From Marinomonas rhizomae (GTDB lineage: Bacteria > Pseudomonadota > Gammaproteobacteria > Pseudomonadales > Marinomonadaceae): a stretch of 64,000 nt of DNA. Under the pieces are notes generated by a model, which worked only from the letters and a program-made list of their open reading frames with translations, was not told the DNA's origin and ran no database searches. A program made the translations under genes and the position numbers. Where the stretch lies: the NCBI RefSeq assembly GCF_024397855.1, contig NZ_CP073343.1:1860001-1924000 (forward strand). The letters run 5' to 3'. This document shows positions 34,068 to 42,571 of the stretch, piece after piece (the first letter of the stretch is position 1; the number at the start of each line of letters is the position of its first letter).

Positions 34068-34174
34068 GGCGTCTTCCGTGTGTAAATAGTTGATCTCGCT
34101 ACTTTACCCTAACGTTCATCATTCCTGAAATCCCACCTTATTTCTGGTCGGAAAATCAAAGCTCCACCCGCCAC

Positions 34175-34190
34175 TGTACATTAATGTACA
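34175..34190. promoter_or_regulatory. Perfect 16-bp palindrome
   Basis: TGTACATTAATGTACA lies between the divergent membrane-protein and lipoprotein genes. It is a plausible operator for a dimeric regulator; more TGTAAAT elements follow at 34250-34270. Confidence 0.4.
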
Positions 34191-34322
34191 TAAGCATCTT
34201 AAGAAGTCAGTGTTTCAAAGTTTTTGACGAGTGTGCATTGTTAAATTTAATGTAAATAAATGTAAATTTATGTTATTTTTCCTTTTTTAATTATTGTGAA
34301 AGTTTGATAAAAGGAATGATCA

Positions 34323-34871
34323 ATGCATAAAGTCATGTTGAAAGTCGTTACCGCTTCTTTGCTGGTAGTTGGGTTAGTTGGTTGTGGTACGGTTTATATT
34401 GATTCTAGCCCGATGATTAAGACTACGGATCAGCTATATCTTCAGAATGTTTCGCTTACGCTAACCGAGTCCGTTAAGCCAGATATTGAATATTATTCAC
34501 AAGAAGAAATGCAAAAAATCTTCCAAGATAGTCTTATAGAACGCTTAAAAGAAGACAATTTATATACGTTGGATAGCTCCCAGAACTCGTTGAGTGTTGA
34601 GATAACATACCATAGACAATTTGGTGGTGACGCTACCCCGTTTCCTTCTGACTCTCTTCGTGATCCTAGTTTTGGTTATAAAATCATCGTTAAAGAGGAT
34701 GGTAAGGTTTTAACTGAAGAATCAAAAGGCGGTTTGAATTATCTTGGAAATATGATGATGAAATTGCAAATTGCCAGTTTTGCGTTGAGAGACAAGTCAG
34801 ATGAAGATGCGTTTATTGAAGGGATAGCAATAATGATCGCAGAAGATATTGAAGACTTAGAGAAACAGTAG
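34323..34871 (+). CDS. Lipoprotein of unknown function
   Basis: A 182-residue lipoprotein. The signal peptide MHKVMLKVVTASLLVVGLVGC ends in a good lipobox with Cys21. Residues after it (GTVYIDSSP) carry no Asp at +2, so outer-membrane sorting is expected. The mature part is short and acidic. It is probably a lysogenic-conversion gene that changes the cell envelope. It is followed by a terminator. Confidence 0.75.
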   Translation: MHKVMLKVVTASLLVVGLVGCGTVYIDSSPMIKTTDQLYLQNVSLTLTESVKPDIEYYSQEEMQKIFQDSLIERLKEDNLYTLDSSQNSLSVEITYHRQFGGDATPFPSDSLRDPSFGYKIIVKEDGKVLTEESKGGLNYLGNMMMKLQIASFALRDKSDEDAFIEGIAIMIAEDIEDLEKQ

Positions 34872-34904
34872 CGGCCTTGTAAAAACTTACCAAATCTTTC
34901 CACC

Positions 34905-34933
34905 AAAAAGGCGATCATAAGGTCGTCTTTTTG
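34905..34933 (+). terminator. Terminator of the lipoprotein gene
   Basis: AAAAAGGCGATC-ATAA-GGTCGTCTTTTT hairpin with a T run, also A-rich on the other side and so possibly bidirectional. Confidence 0.75.
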
Positions 34934-35017
34934 ATTCAAAAACATTTGTGGCTAGATGAAATAACTTACTTTTTCCCCTCTCAGATTCTGCCTCATTTCT
35001 GGTCGCAAAATCGGAGC

Positions 35018-35076
35018 TCGACCAAACCATAGAACGCGTCAAAAACGCCACAGGCCGACACTTCGGAGAGGGTTAG
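35018..35076 (+). repeat. 59-bp copy of the KilA-N gene 3' end
   Basis: This segment matches 33254-33312 at 56 of 59 positions, including the final codons (...ATGRHFGEG) and the stop codon. It is fused on its left to CATTTCTGGTCGCAAAATC, itself like TTATTTCTGGTCGGAAAATC at 34138-34158. The membrane-protein and lipoprotein cargo is thus bracketed by direct repeats of the KilA-N terminus. Confidence 0.85.
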
Positions 35077-35126
35077 AGCAGGGAAAGACAAGGGGTGTAA
35101 GCCCCTTGGTTATTTGTGTTTTTAGA

Positions 35127-36215
35127 TCATCTTTTCTCAAAGCTATCCATGAGCTTTAATTTTTCGACTAAATTTTTTAGAATTTCTTTTCTATCGAAGT
35201 CTTCAAGATACGTTCTATAGCATCTAAAAGTGTTTTTTAGCTCATTCCATGGAGCAATATCACAATCATTCGTATTTAAGATGCTGTCTGCATGATTGCG
35301 ATCTTCTTCATTTACTATGTTACCGGCATAACAAGATATACGGTAACGGTTTTCATTATCCTCTGAAGACCCAAAAGATAGGGCAATATCTGAGTTTGAA
35401 ATCCATGATTGGTAAGCAAACCTCATTACTGGAGAGCCGTCCCAATTGTCTGCTTTGACGTTAATTATAACGCCTAACTCAGTACTTAATTGAATTTGTA
35501 GTTGCTCTTGAAATGCTTTTAATGATTGATCTTGTAATTGTTGAGCTTCTCTAAATCGAGATAAGTTGGCTATAACATAGTCAATGTTTTCTTCAGGGTA
35601 AGAGGAAGTACTCATTATACTCTCCAGATGTAATAGAAATTCACGTAGCAGAACTGTCCACTTATTGAGTGGTTGCTTAAAAAAATACTCAGCGAGTCTG
35701 TGCTTGATCGAGTCGATAAGACGTGGGTAACTAATACCTATCCATTTATCGAAGTCGGTTGGTGTTGCTCCTGAAGGAGAAAGGACAATGAAAATAGCTT
35801 CTTTATTCTTAAAGCGCTTTTCTTCGTTTTTAGTGAAATGGTTTTGATAGTCATCAAACGGGTTATTTTGTTCATGAAAAATCTTGTTTTCGATTATCAT
35901 TACCCAGTCTTTACTTTCAAAAATCAAGTCTATACGTTTGTTAGACGATGTTATTACTTCTCTTTCTGGCGGTGTTGATAATGAGCAGCTAATCGATTGA
36001 AGTTTCTCTGGCAATATATCGACAAGAGCCTCTAGCACTAGTGAACCCAAACCATGTTCGCCATTGTTATTGCAGAAAAATGCTAAAATATCTGTGGTTG
36101 GGTTTTCATAATATCCACGACTACCGATGCTGAAAATAGTGGCCTCTGGTGTATTTGGTTTCGGTAATTGTCTTAATGTATCTAAAAAGCTTTGTATCTG
36201 TTGCAGTGTCGACAT
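35127..36215 (-). CDS. PD-(D/E)XK nuclease-superfamily protein
   Basis: A 362-residue protein with a PD-(D/E)XK core in the first third: ILAFFCNNNGEHGLG, the acidic residue in RIDLIFESKDWVMII and the ExK in IENKIF. It matches the PDDEXK_4-like family found as solitary genes in genomic islands and prophages. These are predicted nucleases, often linked with defence. The remainder may bind a partner or nucleic acid. It reads against the phage late genes and sits between two other cargo blocks. The exact activity is unknown. Confidence 0.7.
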   Translation of the reverse strand: MSTLQQIQSFLDTLRQLPKPNTPEATIFSIGSRGYYENPTTDILAFFCNNNGEHGLGSLVLEALVDILPEKLQSISCSLSTPPEREVITSSNKRIDLIFESKDWVMIIENKIFHEQNNPFDDYQNHFTKNEEKRFKNKEAIFIVLSPSGATPTDFDKWIGISYPRLIDSIKHRLAEYFFKQPLNKWTVLLREFLLHLESIMSTSSYPEENIDYVIANLSRFREAQQLQDQSLKAFQEQLQIQLSTELGVIINVKADNWDGSPVMRFAYQSWISNSDIALSFGSSEDNENRYRISCYAGNIVNEEDRNHADSILNTNDCDIAPWNELKNTFRCYRTYLEDFDRKEILKNLVEKLKLMDSFEKR

Positions 36216-36354
36216 ACTTTGTCCTTTTGAAATGCCGTAATTGTTTTATCCTGTTGCTGGTCACTTACACAAGTTGTCAAGATAGCATAAATTATTTGAC
36301 CTCATTTCATTTCCTGTCGAAAAGTAGGAAATCTTTACTGTAACAAAAATTCAC

Positions 36355-36400
36355 TTGGTCATTCCCGCTGCCTAAAACTATACTGTATATCCATACAGTA
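36355..36400 (+). promoter_or_regulatory. SOS promoter of the prophage umuC
   Basis: TTGGTC (36355-36360), 18 bases, TATACT (36379-36384) and the LexA box TACTGTATATCCATACAGTA (36381-36400) are the same as at the chromosomal umuD. The duplicated block begins at about 36342 (GTAACAAAAATTCACTTGGTC in both). Confidence 0.88.
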
Positions 36401-36414
36401 TTTTGGTGTTGATC

Positions 36415-36474
36415 ATGCGTGTGACTTATCTTGGTGTGTTCGAGTTGGCGGCTCAGGGCGGTTCGCCTGTATGA
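36415..36474 (+). pseudogene. Internally deleted umuD remnant (19-codon leader)
   Basis: The frame starts MRVTYLGV as in umuD, then after a deletion reads FELAAQGGSPV and stops, with the stop overlapping the umuC ATG (ATGA). AQGGS resembles the AQGDS around the UmuD catalytic serine, so one internal deletion of most of umuD is the simplest history. What remains could still couple translation into umuC. Confidence 0.75.
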
Positions 36475-37751
36475 GCAGCAATAAAACAGTCTTTGCCTTG
36501 GTCGATTGCAATAACTTTTACGCCAGTTGCGAGAAGTTGTTCCGGCCAGATTTAAAGCACACGCCTGTTGCGGTGTTGTCGAATAACGATGGCTGTATTG
36601 TCGCGCGTTCCAAAGAGGTAAAGGCGCTTGGCATTAAGATGGGCGTGCCGATGTTTCAGGTTCAGGACGAGATAAGAAAGCACGGTATTGTGTGCTTTTC
36701 GTCGAATTATGCGCTGTATGCGGATCTGTCGAATCGGGTAATGACCATCTTAGAAGAGGAAGCGCCACGGCTGGAAGTGTATTCCATCGATGAAGCCTTT
36801 ATGGACTTAACCGGTGTTGATCACGTGACGGATTTGCTAGCGTTTGGCAAACGAGTAAAGGCGAAGGTCGATCAATGGACAGGCATTACGGTAGGCGTTG
36901 GCATCGCGCCAACCAAGACGCTGGCGAAGCTGGCCAACCACGCGGCGAAGAAATACCCAGCCACCGGTTCGGTGGTAGATTTGATGGACCCAGACAGACA
37001 AAAGCGTTTATTGGCAATTGTTGAAGTAAGTGACGTGTGGGGCGTTGGCCGTCGCACCACGGCAAAGCTAAAGGCGAGGGGAATTCATACCGCATTGGAT
37101 CTGGCGAATGCTGATCCTAAATCGATTCGAAGTGAGTTTTCTGTGGTGTTGGAGCGAACCATTCGAGAGTTAAATGGCGTGTCGTGTTTGGATCTGGAAT
37201 TGGTCAGGCCAACAAAGCAGCAAATCATTTGCAGTCGGTCATTTGGTCATAAAGTGACAGACAAGCAAGAATTGCGGGAAGCCATCGCCAAGTACACAAC
37301 CAGAGCGGCCGAGAAACTACGCGGAGAAAAACGCCTTTGCCGTGTGGTGAGTGTGTTCGTTCGTACCAGTCCGTTCATTCCAAACGAACCGCAGTACTCG
37401 AAAACCCTGTCTGCAGAACTGCCCAACCCAACCGACGACACGCGAGACTTATTAGAAGTGGCCGAGGTGTTGTTTCGTCGCATCTATCGTGCCGGTTATC
37501 GCTACGCCAAAGGCGGTGTAATGCTCGCCGACTTCTACGAACATGGCGCCTTTCAACAAGATTTATTCAGAGCCGACAACACAAAAATCAACTCAAAAGC
37601 CCTAATGAACGTCGTGGACAAAATTAACCACAGCGGCCTCGGCAACGTCTTCTTCGCCTCGCAAGGTGTATCACCACAATGGTCAATGAAACGCGAACAC
37701 CTATCGCCAGGCTACACGACCAGATGGGATGAACTGCCAAAGGTTTGGTGA
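36471..37751 (+). CDS. umuC: UmuC-type Y-family DNA polymerase, prophage copy
   Basis: A 426-residue polymerase V catalytic subunit, very similar to the chromosomal UmuC across its full length, with the same DCNNFYASCEKLF, YSIDEAFMDLTG and SPQWSMKREHLSPGY segments. It is intact and LexA-controlled, but its own umuD is deleted. It would need UmuD' from the chromosomal operon or act without it. Synonymous differences are scattered, most densely in the 3' third, where this copy is more C-rich. It gives the lysogen an extra SOS-induced mutator polymerase. Confidence 0.93.
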   Translation: MSSNKTVFALVDCNNFYASCEKLFRPDLKHTPVAVLSNNDGCIVARSKEVKALGIKMGVPMFQVQDEIRKHGIVCFSSNYALYADLSNRVMTILEEEAPRLEVYSIDEAFMDLTGVDHVTDLLAFGKRVKAKVDQWTGITVGVGIAPTKTLAKLANHAAKKYPATGSVVDLMDPDRQKRLLAIVEVSDVWGVGRRTTAKLKARGIHTALDLANADPKSIRSEFSVVLERTIRELNGVSCLDLELVRPTKQQIICSRSFGHKVTDKQELREAIAKYTTRAAEKLRGEKRLCRVVSVFVRTSPFIPNEPQYSKTLSAELPNPTDDTRDLLEVAEVLFRRIYRAGYRYAKGGVMLADFYEHGAFQQDLFRADNTKINSKALMNVVDKINHSGLGNVFFASQGVSPQWSMKREHLSPGYTTRWDELPKVW

Positions 37752-37806
37752 AGGCCTGTAAGTTGTTGTATATTCGATTTAATTTTGAAAATTAAGGAAT
37801 GACATA

Positions 37807-38436
37807 GTGACTAGTACGGAGTTATGGGATTTTGTTTCCGCAAACTTAATGGCATTGTTTGGGTTTGCTGCATCCAACTCAATCGCGTTGCTGAGCTTAT
37901 TGGTTGCTGTGTTGGTTTGGTGGCAAAGCCGAAAAGATGCTCAGCTGGCAAAGAAAACAGCTGAATTTACAAGGAAAACAGCCGAGGAAGCTGCAGCACT
38001 AGCAAAAGAAACAGCGGTGATGAGTGTGAAACCTCTATTATCCATTTCAACTTACAATGATGTTCATGAGGGTTTATGCGGTGCAAGGTTCAGAAATACT
38101 GGCTTAGGTCCCGCTATTATTGATGAATTTAAGGTTTTTCTTGATGGGAATGAAATCAAAGGAGAACAGGATAAAAGCAATATTTATATAGCGTTAGAAA
38201 GACTAGAAATTGTTAAATGTGATATTGGTTCTGGAAATTTTATGAAAGGACAAGCTATAACAGTTGAAAACATATCACCAATCTTTGAAATTAAACTAGA
38301 TGATCAGCAAACAGACAGCAAATTTATGAGAGATAAGATTCTTAGAATAGAATTTTTTATTAAATATCATGATTTGTATGGCAATCTTCAAGAACCTTTT
38401 GATACTCGTATTAATCGACACCTTATATTTAATTAA
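37807..38436 (+). CDS. Membrane-anchored protein linked to umuC
   Basis: A 209-residue protein: one membrane helix (FAASNSIALLSLLVAVLVWW), a charged helix with repeated A/K/E (LAKKTAEFTRKTAEEAAALA), then a beta-rich C-terminal domain (ARFRNTGLGPAIIDEFKVFL). It begins GTG at 37807, 55 bases after umuC, and is co-duplicated with it; the chromosomal copy is broken. The domain resembles proteins annotated only as hypothetical. A link with SOS expression is inferred from the shared operon. Confidence 0.65.
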   Translation: MTSTELWDFVSANLMALFGFAASNSIALLSLLVAVLVWWQSRKDAQLAKKTAEFTRKTAEEAAALAKETAVMSVKPLLSISTYNDVHEGLCGARFRNTGLGPAIIDEFKVFLDGNEIKGEQDKSNIYIALERLEIVKCDIGSGNFMKGQAITVENISPIFEIKLDDQQTDSKFMRDKILRIEFFIKYHDLYGNLQEPFDTRINRHLIFN

Positions 38437-38446
38437 TTTCTTATTG

Positions 38447-38472
38447 TTAGCCACCTTCGGGTGGTTTTTTTT
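38447..38472 (+). terminator. Rho-independent terminator
   Basis: AGCCACC-TTCG-GGTGGTT followed by eight T residues closes the umuC cargo block. Confidence 0.9.
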
Positions 38473-38794
38473 GTGCCTAAACAAAACGTTTTCATCATAA
38501 AAGACCTGTGATTTGCCGCCAACATGCCGCCATTGAGTTGATCAAGTGCTTTGCTCTAGCCAATAAGTACAAGGCTTTAACCATAAAATGTCGCTTTCAT
38601 AAGAAGAGAACGACATTTTGTTTTTGCGCGCGCAAGGCTTGCGAGGCAGGGAATTAGGCGTTAAAGTTTCTCCACGCTGTTAGTTTTGTATCTGACGGCA
38701 ACACAACTTATCAGGCCTCGCCAAGTGCGGGGCTTTGTCATTTCTGGGCCTCGCTTTTTGCGGGGCTTTTTCGTTTCTGGACTGGACGCACCTT
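38473..38794. other. Non-coding stretch before the lysis genes, with hairpins
   Basis: A hairpin AAAATGTCG...CGACATTTT lies at about 38586-38617. Two nearly identical hairpins GCCTCGC-N5-GCGGGGC occur at 38715-38733 and 38748-38766, the second with a T run and a CGTTTC tail. The late promoter, possibly the PrtN target, should lie here, but I could not identify it. No gene is seen. Confidence 0.5.
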
Positions 38795-39088
38795 ATGAAA
38801 TTCCTACCGGATGAGCTTTTACAAACAGCGGCATTCGTCATGGTCGGTGTGCTGGGTGGAGCTGTGAAATACCTTCGTGACTTTCAGCAAAATTCTAAAA
38901 AATTCTCATTAATTCATATGCTTATCGCGGTTTTTACTGGCGGCTTCTTGGGCATGTTGACGTTCTTTTTGTGTACGTCGATGAACATGCCGCCAGCTAT
39001 GACGGGCTTTATGTCCGGCGTAGCTGGGCTTATGGGTGATGAAGCAATCAAACTATTTATCAATCGATTTAAGCGGAGCCTGTCATGA
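38795..39088 (+). CDS. Phage holin
   Basis: A 97-residue protein with a hydrophobic segment (LLQTAAFVMVGVLGGAVKYL), a second at MLIAVFTGGFLGMLTFFLCT and a third at PPAMTGFMSGVAGLMGD, ending in a basic tail (NRFKRSLS). Size, three-helix layout and position directly before an endolysin fit a holin of the LydA/phage holin type. The ATG at 38795 is chosen over 38735 because the upstream frame passes through the terminator hairpin. Confidence 0.75.
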   Translation: MKFLPDELLQTAAFVMVGVLGGAVKYLRDFQQNSKKFSLIHMLIAVFTGGFLGMLTFFLCTSMNMPPAMTGFMSGVAGLMGDEAIKLFINRFKRSLS

Positions 39089-39603
39089 GTTTAAACCTAG
39101 AACAATTGCGTGAGTATGTCGTTTTACCAACGCTTTCAAACCTTGGCATGTACAGCGAAGCCGCAGAACAGCTGGTTATGGGGACAATCACGCAAGAGTC
39201 ACGAGCGACGCATCTTAAGCAGCTTGGCACAGGTCCAGCACTTGGCCTGATCCAAATGGAGCCAGCAACGCATGCGGACTTATGGCGCAATTTCATTAAG
39301 TACAAATCCTCACTGCAGGATGATCTTCGTGCCTTGCTTAGTGGTGAAGCCGATAGCGTGTTCGAAGTGTGTGGCGTACCGGACGAATTAGAGCTGATGA
39401 GTAACATCAAATACGCTGTGGCGATGTGCCGTGTTCATTACTGGCGTAAGCCTCAAACGCTTCCAGAAGCTAATGATATCAATGAGTTAGCTGAATACTG
39501 GAAAGAGCATTACAACACTTTCAAAGGGGCTGGCACTGTTGCTCAGTTCGTCAAAAACTTTCCGGCTGAGTTGTACGGATTAACACTGGAGAATGTCTCA
39601 TGA
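39085..39603 (+). CDS. Phage endolysin, lytic-transglycosylase-like
   Basis: A 172-residue protein with a lysozyme-fold start: the probable catalytic Glu in GTITQESRATHL and a GPALGLIQMEPATH segment like the GLMQ motif of Slt-type transglycosylases. No signal peptide is present, so it would depend on the holin. It overlaps the holin stop and the next small gene by 4 bases each. Confidence 0.72.
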   Translation: MSLNLEQLREYVVLPTLSNLGMYSEAAEQLVMGTITQESRATHLKQLGTGPALGLIQMEPATHADLWRNFIKYKSSLQDDLRALLSGEADSVFEVCGVPDELELMSNIKYAVAMCRVHYWRKPQTLPEANDINELAEYWKEHYNTFKGAGTVAQFVKNFPAELYGLTLENVS

Positions 39604-39761
39604 GTATTAAAGATCAGGGTAAGAAAGCGGTCGCTGTTGCGGCTAAGAATAAGTTGATCACAACTGTGGTTGGTTTGGCTGTTACAGCGGCTACTGGCGT
39701 GGCTCTACCTGAGCCAATGACATCAGCTATTGCTGCGTGGGTAATGAGCCTATTTGGTTAG
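39600..39761 (+). CDS. Small membrane protein of the lysis cassette
   Basis: A 53-residue protein beginning ATGA over the endolysin stop. A basic N terminus (MSIKDQGKKAVAVAAKNK) is followed by two hydrophobic runs (TTVVGLAVTAATGVAL, TSAIAAWVMSLFG). It may be a second holin/antiholin; a spanin is less likely because no lipobox or coiled coil is seen. The function is inferred from position. Confidence 0.6.
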   Translation: MSIKDQGKKAVAVAAKNKLITTVVGLAVTAATGVALPEPMTSAIAAWVMSLFG

Positions 39762-39900
39762 TGTTCACTATCAATAAGAGCGGGTCCTTATGCGGGTTTA
39801 GACCGTTACGGGTATGCTAACCGCAGATTCTCAGTATTTATGAAATTTTTGAATTCCTTGGTTGTTGTTTTGTTAGGTTGGCGAAGTTGGTGTATTTGGT

Positions 39901-40452
39901 ATGTCTAAGTCTAAAAAAGAGCTTGGGCTCGTCAATAAAACCACCCTCGTCAGCAGCCTTGGAATTAGTTCTCAGGCGTTTGACAAATGGGGCGTCAATG
40001 CCCGTGAGAAGCGGGGGCGAGAGAATTTTTATGCTGTATTTGATGTGGTGCAAAACCGTATCGAAAATGCGACCCAAAACCTGCAGAAAACCAGCCCCAA
40101 GAAAGGGGCTAAAAACGAGCAATTAGACCAACTAGATGAGGACCTTTTACGAGCAGAGAAGCTCCGAGAGGAAATCAGAGCACTGACCCTTAAAAATGAC
40201 ATTCTCGAATCTAAGTCGATGCCAGTCGACATTGTCTTTGACGTACTTTCTTCGATCGTCACCGAGCAAGTCACCATTCTTGAGACGCTGCCTTTACTGA
40301 TTAAGCGTCATAACTCTGATTTACCTAGCCATGTTATAGAGCAGATCCAAAAGGCGATTGCTCAGATGAGTGCTGTGGCTGCGACCCTTGAGGAAAAACT
40401 ACATGACAAAATCGAAGATCTTGTCGCCACAGCAGAGGGCAAAATTAAGTGA
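39901..40452 (+). CDS. Terminase small subunit (Nu1/DUF1441-like)
   Basis: A 183-residue protein with an N-terminal helix-turn-helix (GLVNKTTLVSSLGISSQAFD) and a long helical C-terminal part, like the DUF1441/Nu1 family of DNA-packaging recognition proteins. It should bind the cos or pac site. It overlaps the large subunit gene by 50 bases. The cos site probably lies just upstream (39762-39900), where I see no gene. Confidence 0.75.
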   Translation: MSKSKKELGLVNKTTLVSSLGISSQAFDKWGVNAREKRGRENFYAVFDVVQNRIENATQNLQKTSPKKGAKNEQLDQLDEDLLRAEKLREEIRALTLKNDILESKSMPVDIVFDVLSSIVTEQVTILETLPLLIKRHNSDLPSHVIEQIQKAIAQMSAVAATLEEKLHDKIEDLVATAEGKIK

Positions 40453-42367
40453 TGCTATTGAAAGAGCTTTTAGCTTTTTCAAAATTAAATCACCCTTAAC
40501 CGCTGTTGAATGGGCTGACAAATACTTTTACCTTTCCGCAGAATCTAGTTACATCAAGGGAAAATGGCAAACGCGTCCATATCAAGTTGCTATCTTGAAT
40601 GCGATGGGCCATGCGGATATTGAAGAGGTGAACTGGGAGAAGTCCGCACGGGTTGGCTATACCAAGCTTATTGTCGCGGTGATCGGTTACTTTATTGAAC
40701 ACAAAGGGCGGAATATCGCGCTTTGGCAGCCCGATGATGGGGCGCGCGATTCGTTTAGTAAAAAACACATCGATTCGATGATTCGAGATGTAAAACCGGT
40801 TCGAGCGATATTTCCTTGGTTCAACGCTAAGCACAAAAACAACACAATCGCGTCCAAAGTATTTGAGACGCAAAACCAGATTTATTTGCTTGGTGGTAAA
40901 GCCGCCAAGAACTTCCGCGAAATCTCAGTCGATGTCGGCATCTATGACGAGTTGTCCAAATTCGACAATGACGTGGAGAAAGAGGGCTCGCCCTTATCAC
41001 TGGGTGATAAGCGTTTAGAGGGCTCTGTATTTCGTAAATCGATCCGCGGTAGCACACCATCCGAGCATATTAGTGATGAATGGCCATGTTTAATTCATGA
41101 AGCAGCCAGCAAAGCTGATCACTACATGCGCCGCTACATTCCTTGTCCGCACTGCGATACGCACCAAGTTCTGATCTGGGGGAAGGGTGGAAGCGAGGGT
41201 TTGCGTTTCGACGCAGAAGGGTCGGTTGAAGAGCGCGCAAAATCGGTTCACTACGTTTGTCATTCATGCCAGGAGCGTTTTTATTACAAAGACTATTTAG
41301 CAGCAGACGAGAAAGGCTTCTGGGCTAGTGAAGACGGCCTTAAAACCTTTGATGGTTATGTGTTCTTTGATGAGCATGGTGAAATAGTACAGGCGCCTCG
41401 CTCTATATCATTTCATTGCTGGTCAGCGTATTCCCATGACTCTCCATGGTCTCAGATCGTACGCGATTGGATTCGTTACCACGGCACCCGCGAGGGGTTA
41501 AAAACCTTTATCAATACCACGCTTGGAGAAGTGTGGGTGGACGAAGAAGACGGGCTAAATTACGAAGACTTATTCCGCCGTCGTGAACACTACGCCGCCG
41601 AGGTGCCATTCAACGAATGCATCATTACTCAAGCAGTCGATACGCAAGACGACCGCTTTGAGATTGAGACAGTGGCATGGATTGAGGGTGAAGAGCGCTA
41701 CTCGGTCAGCTACGAAAAACTCTATGGTGATCTGACACAGCCGCACATTTGGAATCAATTATATAAGCGTTTGACGCGTACATTCACCACGCCAAACGGC
41801 TCACTTATTGACCCCTCGATTCGCATGATTGACTCGGGTGGTCACTATACCGACCAAGTGTATCAGTTCTGTAAAGAGTCGGGTTCTCGCGAGTTTGTGG
41901 CGATCAAGGGTGCCAGTCAAAGCGGTAAGCCGATCGTTACATGGCCTAAAAATCGAAACGATCACGGCGTGTATCTCGCCATGATCGGCACGGATACCGC
42001 GAAAGAAACACTGCATTCTCGTTTGGTTCAGACTGTTGAAGCGGAAACAGCTCACGCAGCTGGCATGTTCCACTGGCCTGTCTCTGATGAATACCCGAAA
42101 CAATATTTCGAGCAGCTACTCAACGAGCGCCGCAAGCTGAAATATATCAAAGGTCGTCCGGAGATTGTTTGGGACGCAGGCGGTCGACGCAACGAGCCAT
42201 GGGATTTGGCGGTATACAACCTTGCTGCCATTCGATTACTACAGCAACGCCGTGGCGTTGACTTGTCACAGTACAAAAATAATCAGCGCATCGTCGAAGA
42301 GGACGATGTTGAAGATGACGAAAGCAACACGCCCACTATCGCCGATATCATGCGGCGTCGGAAGTAA
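40403..42367 (+). CDS. Terminase large subunit (lambda GpA family)
   Basis: A 654-residue packaging motor and cos nuclease of the GpA family. It has the typical WADKYFYLSAESSYIKGKW start, an ATPase segment VNWEKSARVGYTKL, a Walker B-like VDVGIYDELSKFD and GSTPSEHISDEW. The zinc-like CPHCDTHQ and CHSCQE pairs are family features. The ATG at 40403 follows GAGGAAAA and gives the normal N terminus; an upstream in-frame start at 40370 is less likely. Confidence 0.92.
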   Translation: MTKSKILSPQQRAKLSDAIERAFSFFKIKSPLTAVEWADKYFYLSAESSYIKGKWQTRPYQVAILNAMGHADIEEVNWEKSARVGYTKLIVAVIGYFIEHKGRNIALWQPDDGARDSFSKKHIDSMIRDVKPVRAIFPWFNAKHKNNTIASKVFETQNQIYLLGGKAAKNFREISVDVGIYDELSKFDNDVEKEGSPLSLGDKRLEGSVFRKSIRGSTPSEHISDEWPCLIHEAASKADHYMRRYIPCPHCDTHQVLIWGKGGSEGLRFDAEGSVEERAKSVHYVCHSCQERFYYKDYLAADEKGFWASEDGLKTFDGYVFFDEHGEIVQAPRSISFHCWSAYSHDSPWSQIVRDWIRYHGTREGLKTFINTTLGEVWVDEEDGLNYEDLFRRREHYAAEVPFNECIITQAVDTQDDRFEIETVAWIEGEERYSVSYEKLYGDLTQPHIWNQLYKRLTRTFTTPNGSLIDPSIRMIDSGGHYTDQVYQFCKESGSREFVAIKGASQSGKPIVTWPKNRNDHGVYLAMIGTDTAKETLHSRLVQTVEAETAHAAGMFHWPVSDEYPKQYFEQLLNERRKLKYIKGRPEIVWDAGGRRNEPWDLAVYNLAAIRLLQQRRGVDLSQYKNNQRIVEEDDVEDDESNTPTIADIMRRRK

Positions 42368-42370
42368 TTT

Positions 42371-42571
42371 ATGACTCCACAGCAAAAGCTTGAAGAAGCC
42401 GAGACCGCTCTACACGAGCTATCCCTTGGTAAGCGCGTGGCCAAGATCAGTCGCGGCGGAAAAAACCTTGAGTTTACTGCCGCTAATATGAGTGATCTAC
42501 GCCGTTACATAAACGAATTGAAACAGCAAATAAGCGGCACTCAACGCCGCCCAATGAGAGTATCGCAATGA
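42371..42571 (+). CDS. Head-tail joining protein, lambda gpW family
   Basis: A 66-residue protein (LEEAETALHELSLGKRVAKI; FTAANMSDLRRYINELKQQI) that closely fits gpW, which closes the filled head and makes the tail docking surface. It lies between terminase and portal as in lambda and overlaps the portal start. Confidence 0.88.
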   Translation: MTPQQKLEEAETALHELSLGKRVAKISRGGKNLEFTAANMSDLRRYINELKQQISGTQRRPMRVSQ

